64,000 nucleotides of DNA from Triglochin maritima. Taxonomy: Eukaryota > Streptophyta > Magnoliopsida > Alismatales > Juncaginaceae. Of this stretch, positions 58,501 through 64,000 are shown in pieces (the first letter of the stretch is position 1; every line of letters begins with the position of its first letter). The notes beneath the pieces were generated by a model. The model worked only from the letters and a program-made list of their open reading frames with translations, was not told the DNA's origin and did not search any database. The DNA lies in contig OY821771.1 in assembly GCA_963682175.1 (NCBI GenBank), forward strand, positions 7,687,001-7,751,000. The letters are read 5' to 3'. Made by a program: the position numbers and the translations under genes.

Positions 58501-58748
58501 GGTGGATAACTAAGGATTAATTTACTAAGCTAACGCTTATTTAACAAAGTAACGCTAATTTAAAAACTAACGCTTCTGGTACGTCACGTTATTTTCTAGA
58601 CGGAATCCGTCAGATTGTGGACCCTACGACGAGTTCAAATGCACAAGTGCAAATATTGTTGTATGCAAGTGTATTGGAGCAATATAAAATTATACATGAG
58701 CAAATGACTAATAAAGACCTTTTGGAAGTGCACACAAGTAAAAATCCC
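55557..58748. mobile_element. MULE-type transposon with ~500-bp terminal inverted repeats
   Basis: The left arm (about 55557-56075) and right arm (about 58235-58748) are inverted copies over about 500 bp. Shared points include gcttgtgtgcacttccaaaa at the tips, gacggattccgtctag, a caaccggcgacactccctct block and cggcacgacgcgttagacat at the inner limits. Tips are GGGAGTTTTGC and, inverted, GGGATTTTTAC. The 10-bp sequence ATTTAGGATT flanks both sides (55547-55556 and 58749-58758), fitting a Mutator-type 9-10 bp duplication. The 2.1-kb interior encodes no recognisable transposase. Confidence 0.9.
57305..57655 (-). CDS. Unrecognised open frame inside the MULE-type element
   Basis: A 116-codon minus-strand frame rich in Pro, Glu, Ser and Thr, with a short basic patch KTSKKVYQGRSRRS near the C terminus. 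I recognise no family. It could be the tail of a decayed transposase or a captured host exon; chance is also possible. Flanking interior sequence (56100-57300 and 57750-58230) is AT-rich without other frames. Confidence 0.25.
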   Translation of the reverse strand: MDHANTTKVAHWTCPRFTQNDNNMEEMCPIEPPHRVNSCFGSRSVYQIVSAVEVQPKATTISPKEPQCSIEPPQEPTQNEDTGKCKTSKKVYQGRSRRSMGVQNDGTFSAKLVVEV

Positions 58749-58892
58749 ATTTAGGATTTGGGTTTTTTTTATAAGAAGAAGAAGATGGGGGAAGCAAGAG
58801 AAGGGGTGAGGTTTCACAGATAGGGAGGTGGGTAAGGGAGATTTAAAAGAGTTTGGTGGGGAGTAGTTATGGGGTCGATGGTTCGTTGGCGG

Positions 58893-59476
58893 TAGAGATG
58901 TAAACGGGTCAGGTCGGGGCGGGTTTCGAACCCACCGCTAGCCGACCCGTCTATGGTAGGCGGGTCAACGGGTCAGGTGAAATTGTTTTAAACCGCTACC
59001 CGACCTGCCTAAGATCGGGTAAATGGGTTGCGCGGGTGAGACAGATCGGATAAACAGGGTATGCGGGGCGGATAGATGGATAAATGGATTTTTTATATGT
59101 TTTTTTTTCTTTTTCTGCATAAGACCATAAATTAAAAACATGACACATTAGCACCTTAAAAACATGACCCATGTAATTAACACCATAAAATTATAAATAA
59201 CTTCAACTTTATAACACTATTAGTAAATTAGATATTAGAGAATAAAGATATGTATAAGGTATATAAGTATATATATATTATTTATTATTTAATTTATTAA
59301 ATTCTTAGGCGGGTAATCGGGTAAACGGGACAGGTAGAAAATATAACCGCTACCCGTCTCGTTTATTAGTCGGGTAGGCGGGTATTCAGGTTGGCAGGTC
59401 GCGAGTTAGATTTTTTACACCGCCACCCGACTTAGGCGGGTCGGAGCAGGGTTTACCCGCCCCATTTACAGCCCTA
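58893..59476. mobile_element. Non-autonomous hAT-like element
   Basis: A perfect 8-bp duplication GTTGGCGG (58885-58892 and 59477-59484) flanks ends TAGAGATGTAAACGGG and, inverted, TAGGGCTGTAAATGGGG. Both ends continue into gcgggtaaaccc-like GC-rich blocks; the centre is AT-rich. Length 584 bp, no coding sequence. Confidence 0.88.
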
Positions 59477-59589
59477 GTTGGCGGGAAGAGGTGGTGGCTT
59501 GTGGGAAAGTTAAAGAAGGAGATAATGGCGGGATAATGGAAAATTAAGAGTGATGTTAACGAAATAACACGACACAAATAAATAAATAA

Positions 59590-60169
59590 ATAAATATATA
59601 TATATAGGGTGGTATTAGAACGAGACCAGGTCTCAATTTAATATAATGAGACCCCAAACATACATCATCAAGATCTAATCTAACGGTGAAAAAGAAAAAG
59701 GGTAGTTTCGTAATCAACATCGTCCTCCTTTTACCGCCTCTCCCATACGCACCCACCACATCCATTTTCCTCCCTCCAATCGTATACAATCTCCTCCTCC
59801 GTCTCGCCTACTCCGACGAAGCCCTCCGCGACTACTCCCGCTGCCTACTCTCTCCTCACACTCCCACCCTCTCGTCTTCTGCTCCTCGCATGTTCTTTTG
59901 CGGAGGACTCAAGGCTCGATCGCATCTGGCGTTCCGTTTCTTCTGATAAGTAGGCATTTTCTTCGTTTAAAAGCTTAGATCAAACATCTAGTTCTGCATT
60001 CTTGATCTAACATCTGGACCAACGAAGCTGTGGTGTTTTTTCAAAAAAAATTTAATTTTTTCTTTGTATGTGATTTCTTGTTCTTACATTTTGGCTAGCA
60101 TGTTTGGTAAATTTATGGAGGATTCGTACGACATTTTTAATTTTTAATCTAAATGCAATAACAAGAATA
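59590..60169. other. Possible left end of the MULE carrying the FAR1-type gene
   Basis: After a tatata run, ggtggtattagaacgag leads into the palindrome gagaccaggtctc (about 59620-59633). This has the look of a transposon end, but no partner lies in the window. The open frame at 59686-59946 is unsupported. Confidence 0.3.
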
Positions 60170-60800
60170 CAATAGATTAATACACAAACGTAACTATTAC
60201 AATACATAACTACACTAGTTAAATAAACAGTTGTCCCAGTACACTACATAACTATACTATTTCAATACCGAACTACATTATTTAAATACTTGACTATTAT
60301 TATTTCCATAGGTTAAAAATGAACTCAATGAGTAAAAAATATTGTTGTTCAAAAAACATTTCCTATTACACCTATTTTAAGTTATATTTTTCAGATATTT
60401 TATAATCTGGTTTAGTTGTTTAATATAGTTATGTTTTGACTGTTATTATTTATGTAGGTGGAAACAACATCAATGGAAAACCATTTCTTTGTTCAAACAA
60501 ATGGTTTAATACACAAACGTAACTATTACAATACATAACTACATTAGTTCAATAGACAGTTGTCCTAGTACAATACCAAACTACATAATTTAAATACCTT
60601 ACTATGTTATTTCCATAGGTTTAAATGAACTCAACGAGAAAAAATATTGTTGTTCAAAAAACATTTCCTATTACACCTATTCTAAGTTATATTTTTCAGA
60701 TATTTTATAATCTGGTTTAGTTGTTTAATATAGTAATGTTGTGACTGTTATTGTTTATATAGGTGGAAACAACATCAATGGAAAACCATTTGCTTGTTCA
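60170..60800. repeat. Tandem duplication of ~329 bp including the first exon
   Basis: acacaaacgtaactattaca starts at 60182 and again at 60511; both copies run through ggtggaaacaacatcaatgg. The second copy holds the likely start codon of the FAR1-type gene. Confidence 0.85.
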
Positions 60801-63692
60801 ACCAACATCTCAAGTGACACCTATTGTAAGTCTTATTTTTGTTACCTTTTATTTAAAGTAATATACTGTCATAATTGTTCAACATATTGGTTTACTTCTT
60901 TAATTTACTAAAACTATCCTTTTGTAGAATAAGTTAGAAATGATTTTGTTGCTTGACAGATTCTCATGAAGGAGTTGTTGAACTTGTGTAATCAAATGAT
61001 ATCATTGTGTATTGAAATGATATGTTGGTGTATTAAAGGTGTACTATTGTGTATTGAAACTATATGTTGGTGTATTAAACGTATACTATTGAATATTTAT
61101 TTAAGAAAGCCATGCAAATTTGTAGTGTGTACATGTCATTTCAAACGGCAACATCTCTCTTACCTCTCTCTCTATCTTTCCTATAGCAAAACACATGCAA
61201 CACATCTCCCTCTTTCTCTCTCTTTCATATAGAAAAACATGCAATGCATTTCTGCTACAATTTTTTCTTGTTTGATAAACTATTGTTAATTAGTATAAAC
61301 TACTTTTGCATACTAACTGACTTGTCTATTCCAGGTAAGAAACAATGATAGTTCTCAATGCTTCATTCCCAATGTTCATTCCACAATCAAACCAGAAATT
61401 GGAAAAGAATTTCAGACATTGGAAGATGCATATATTTTCTACAAAATATATGCTGGTGAGAGTGGATTTAATATTAGGAAATCAACTTCAAGGCTTTCAG
61501 TAAGTGAAGACCCAACAAAAAGAACCATGTTGTTAAAATCATTTGTTTGCTCGAAGCAAGGATTTCATTCAAAGACAAAGATACGAGATATTCAAGAAAA
61601 AGAAACAAGAAAAAGAAAAGTTCCTTTATCAAGAACTAGTTGTATGGCCAAACTGAAAATGAAGTTCAACAACCAATCTGGAAATTGGTATGTACTAAAC
61701 TTCATCGAAGCTCATAACCATCACTTTGCAACTCCAAATAAAAGACATTACTTCAGAAACAATAGAAGCATTAGCCCTGAAAAAGCTTCTTTATTGGAGA
61801 AAATATCGAGTGCTAATATTCCAACAGTTAACCAAGCAGTCTATCTTGAAAAGGAAAGTGGAGGGTATAATAAGATGGGTTGTACAGTTCAAGATATACG
61901 AAATCTGAAGTCAATCCAGAGGAAAGACAATGATGGCTATGATGTGGACATGATATTGGAACATTTTGTTAAAAGGAAAGAGTTTGACAATAGCTTCTTC
62001 TATTCTTATAGAATTGATGAAAATGGTAGCTTGACTCACTTGTTTTGGGCAGACGGAATAACAAAGCAGAACTACCAATTGTTTGGTGAAGCCATCACTT
62101 TTGACACAACATATTGCACAAACAGATATTTGATGGTCTTTGCAGCATTTTGTGGGGTAAACCATCATCGCAGTACAGTTTTCTTTGGAACGGCCTTCAT
62201 GATAAATGAAACTACAGAGACATTTGAATGGTTGTTTTCAACATTTAAAAAATGTATGAGAAGTGTACCTCCTGCAATAGTTACTGATCAAGATCCTTCA
62301 ATTAATTCAGCTTTATCTTCAGAATTCCCAAATGTAGTTCATAGATTTTGTGTATGACATATTATGGACAAAGTAAAGAAGAAAATTAGAAACATTAACA
62401 ACAAAGGTAGATTTCTAACAAAAATGAGTGATTGTGTGTATCTTATTGAGACTCCAACAAAGTTTGAGACAACTTGGATTTCAATAGTAGAAGAATATCA
62501 GCTTCAAGACAATGAATGGCTAAATTTGATGTTCAGCATACGAAAGAAGTGGGTTCCAGCTTACATGCAAGATACATTCTTTGTTGGTATGAGAAGTACA
62601 CAAAGAAGCGAAGGGATGAATTCATTCATCAAACATAATGCAAATAGGAAAAATACATTGTTTGAGTTCATATGCAGGTATAAATTACATTAATAGTATC
62701 ATTTTTTGGTCTAATGAACTTTATATGTATACTATTGTTGTTGTGTAACAAGAATAGTTGCATTTTAAAATGTTATGATTGTGTATTTAACTGATGTAGT
62801 AGTGTAAAAATCTGATAGAATTGTGTGTTTACTACAGGTTTGAAATGGCGTTGAAATTCCAAAGAGAGAAAGAAAATAGATGGGACATTGATAGTAGAGA
62901 AAGAATACCTCAATTCATCACAAGATGGGCAATGGAGAAACAAATGGCCAACATTTATACATTGAATATCTTCAATCTCTTCCAAAATCAATTGGATAAA
63001 TCTTTGTCGTGTAACGTCAAGATTGGAAGGTCAGATCCAAATTCAGTTATTTACTTTGTAACAAATATAGATGATGATTTTGTTTCTATTAGAGAGGTGA
63101 TATATTATAACGAAGAAATAAGAGCTTCCTGTGAATGATGTTTGTTGGAGTTTGAAGGAATACCTTGTATGCATATATTGGCAGTGTTGAAGCATCTAGA
63201 ATGCAGAGAATTATCATCTCTGTATATATTGGACAGATGGAGAAAAGGAATAAAAGATGGAATTAGACTTCCCATTTATGATGGGATAGTAGTAGTTCAT
63301 CTCACAATACACATATGAAGAAATTGAACAAGATATCCTTTGAATTGTTACATGAAGCTTCCAAAAATGAAGAAATTTATGCAGTTGTTGAAAAAGCATT
63401 GTCAGGTGCTATGATAGAAGTGCACAAGATAAAATCTACTTCAGCAAGTCAGAATGAAATTCTTAATCTGAGAAAGGATGAAACAGAAGTTCAAGTCCTC
63501 CAACCAAGAAAGTCCAAGACAAAAGGAAGTGGACAAAGTGGAAGGCCAAAGGCGGGAACTACACGACTAAAATCTGTTGTGGAAAAGAAATTGAGGCAAT
63601 GCAAGTTCTGTATGAAGTATGAAACACATGACATTCGCAATTGTCCTAAGAGAAAACAAAGAGATGATACTAAAAAAGTCATACAAGATTGA
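60778..63692 (+). pseudogene. FAR1/MULE-type transposase pseudogene
   Basis: Likely exon 1 is 60778-60825 (MENHLLVQPTSQ, then gtaagt). Exon 2 runs 61335-62677 and exon 3 starts at 62838, both with gt/ag borders and matching phase. Domains in order are a FAR1 DNA-binding domain at about 61395-61735 (LEDAYIFYKIYAGESGF, then NFIEAHNHHF), a MULE transposase core at about 62050-62660 (FDTTY and TDQDPSI carrying the acidic residues; RSTQRSEGMNSF), a SWIM zinc finger near 63130-63170 (EFEGIPCMHI), and a C-terminal CCHC knuckle near 63600. Breaks are a TGA at 62355-62357 in place of the usual Trp before HIM, a TGA at 63136-63138 inside the SWIM finger, and a frame change near 63290-63314. FAR1-related host regulators have the same layout, so a degraded host FRS gene is an alternative. 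Confidence 0.85.
60934..61095. repeat. Direct repeat, left copy (with 63845-64000)
   Basis: ttagaaatgattttgttgct, then gaaggagttgttg and atatcattgtgtattgaa recur at 63845-64000 in the same order. The left copy lies in the first intron of the FAR1-type gene. Short repeats of ggtgtattaaa and ctattgtgtattgaa occur within it. Confidence 0.85.
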
Positions 63693-63844
63693 AGTCTACA
63701 TGTAATTAAGTTCCAATTCAGGAAACTTGAAATTTATACATTGATGTATCAACTATATATTGCATATGATATATTCATTAGTTAGAAATTGCTTACATGT
63801 GTAGACTTCTATCGTATTATAATTTACGATTGCTTGACAGATTT

Positions 63845-64000
63845 TTAGAAATGATTTTGTTGCTTGACAGTTTTTTTCTGAAGGAGTTGTTGCGTTTGTG
63901 TAATAAAAGGATATCATTGTGTATTGAAACCATATGTTGGTGTAGTAAACGTGTACTATTGTGTAGTGAACGCATATAGATGTGTATTCACTTGAAGTTT
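63845..64000. repeat. Direct repeat, right copy, cut by the window edge
   Basis: Second copy of the 60934 segment, 150 bp downstream of the FAR1-type gene. It may continue past base 64000. Confidence 0.85.

Noticed and set aside
59686..59946. 86-codon frame beginning MKKKKG
   Set aside because: Low complexity and no domain; probably transposon end sequence.

Overview
This window looks like nuclear DNA of a flowering plant, probably a eudicot. The evidence is a single-exon BAHD acyltransferase, an invertase/pectin-methylesterase-inhibitor gene, and nested plant-type transposons: Copia, Athila-like Gypsy, CACTA, MULE, PIF/Harbinger-like and hAT-like. The species cannot be fixed from the sequence. 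Only two host genes look intact: a BAHD acyltransferase (3781-5145, minus) and a secreted PMEI-domain protein (45637-46218, minus). Almost everything else is mobile DNA or its debris.

Layout. 1-3219: a decayed Copia element on the minus strand with a 786-bp 5' LTR, running off the left edge. 3220-5350: the BAHD gene and its promoter. 5397-9790: hAT-like, Harbinger-like and MULE-like short elements. 9790-13975: AT-rich DNA with a threefold ~200-bp tandem repeat and a second MULE-like MITE. About 13978-36680: a CACTA element with two minus-strand genes (ORF1-like and TNPD-like), broken up by later insertions. Inside its ORF1 gene sits a ~0.9-kb non-autonomous CACTA (15877-26578, duplication GCT). 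That element holds an Athila-like Gypsy element (16005-25803), whose gag holds a solo LTR (18697-20609, duplication CCACC). A second solo LTR (26593-28513, duplication CTTTG) lies just beyond. The TNPD gene is split by a young Copia element (31333-35387, duplication ATATG).

38548-40889: a Harbinger-like element with a Myb/SANT-type ORF1 decayed only by in-frame stops. 40890-44146: an inverted Athila-family LTR remnant, a fragment of the solo-LTR family, and a CT/GA-rich tract interrupted by another solo LTR. 45637-46218: the PMEI gene. 46636-48056: two Harbinger-like MITEs. 48507-50359: a third full solo LTR (duplication CTAAC). 51509-52950: a third MULE-like MITE with a perfect 9-bp duplication. 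55557-58748: a MULE-type element with ~500-bp terminal inverted repeats and a 10-bp duplication. 58893-59476: a hAT-like MITE with a perfect 8-bp duplication. 60778-63692: a FAR1/MULE transposase pseudogene flanked by direct repeats.

Most notable: an 18-bp palindrome, GACCGCCAATTGGCGGTC, occurs with close variants in the LTRs or leader of at least three insertions from two retrotransposon superfamilies. Two other LTR-like stretches carry arrays of a different palindrome type (GGTCGACC, CGGTNNACCG). Two retroelements have unusual coding content: a gag-protease Gypsy with no reverse transcriptase, and a young Copia in which gag runs in frame into RT-RNase H with protease and integrase gone.
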